In this document: piece by piece, positions 5,453-5,522 of the stretch
How positions within the stretch are numbered: position 1 is the stretch's first letter
Layout of the letters: each line of letters opens with the position of its first letter
Source of the DNA: DIGJ01 sp031553075
Lineage (GTDB): Bacteria; Bacillota; Clostridia; Lachnospirales; Lachnospiraceae
Length of the DNA: 5,522 bases
Direction: 5' to 3'
NCBI GenBank assembly: GCA_031553075.1
Contig: JAVBLX010000053.1
Location: 1 to 5,522 of the forward strand
Position numbers and translations under genes: made by a program
Notes under the pieces: generated by a model
Told to the model about the DNA's origin: nothing
Database searches by the model: none
The model's input: the letters and a program-made list of their open reading frames with translations, nothing else

Positions 5453-5522
5453 GAAACTGCTCATCTTTATGTCAAACGGTTATAAGTCTGAGGCGGTGAG
5501 AACCGCCCCAGTTTTTACTATA
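5428..5522. other. Non-coding structured tail beyond the ABC remnant
   Basis: No gene can be supported here. G+C jumps to about 42% (39 of 92 over 5431-5522) from 24% in the adjoining remnant, marking a junction near 5430. It contains the hairpin at 5492-5507 and one arm of each of two inverted repeats that overlap the junction. On the minus strand a 13-codon open stretch enters from the window edge and stops at 5482-5480; it could be the tail of a gene outside the window but is too short to identify. Confidence 0.4.
5492..5516 (+). terminator. GC-rich hairpin followed by a T-run
   Basis: GGCGGT (5492-5497) and ACCGCC (5502-5507) form a perfect 6-bp stem around the stable-type loop GAGA, followed after CCAG by five Ts (5512-5516). 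This has the form of a short intrinsic terminator for plus-strand transcription. No plus-strand gene is visible just upstream of it, so it may instead be a structural hairpin of a mobile-element end or of a non-coding RNA on either strand. Confidence 0.45.

Overview
The window looks like a stretch of chromosome from a Gram-positive anaerobe of the Clostridia, most likely Lachnospiraceae or a close relative. This rests on the Fhs sequence, on AGGAG/GGGAG-type ribosome binding sites, on moderate G+C in the core genes, and on a left-hand gene that resembles the large sensor proteins common in that group. No rRNA, tRNA or CRISPR array is visible.

Layout. (1) Positions 1-474, minus strand: the first 158 codons of a membrane-anchored sensor-type protein that runs off the left edge. 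(2) Positions 539-3836, minus strand: a tight three-gene run, transcribed fhs (formate-tetrahydrofolate ligase), then a flavodoxin-fold reductase with an iron-sulfur-type cysteine motif, then a tRNA-dihydrouridine synthase. The gaps are 45 and 31 bases with no terminator seen, so one transcript is likely. (3) Positions 3837-4004: a divergent control region with a promoter for fhs on the minus strand, a promoter for an ATP-grasp gene on the plus strand, and a near-perfect 25-bp inverted repeat over the fhs -35 box. (4) Positions 4005-4937, plus strand: a complete 310-residue ATP-grasp ligase of unknown substrate. (5) Positions 4971-5009: a strong hairpin between convergent genes. (6) Positions 5035-5427, minus strand: a very AT-rich 3' remnant of an ABC transporter ATPase that has lost its Walker A half. 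(7) Positions 5428-5522: a non-coding, structured tail of ordinary G+C, possibly the edge of a mobile element.

How the genes fit together. Fhs supplies 10-formyl-tetrahydrofolate for one-carbon metabolism (and for acetogenesis if the host is an acetogen). The next two genes encode probable FMN enzymes: one a redox flavoprotein, the other a tRNA-modifying reductase. No single pathway links the three.

The most interesting signal is that fhs and the flavodoxin gene carry equally long, matching leaders just before their start codons. Each has a conserved 5' box, a 16-nt hairpin whose stem pairs differ by compensatory changes, and a conserved box that contains the Shine-Dalgarno sequence. This may be a small cis-acting RNA element. 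The second points of interest are the candidate operator shared by the divergent promoters and the truncated ABC gene at a sharp composition boundary.
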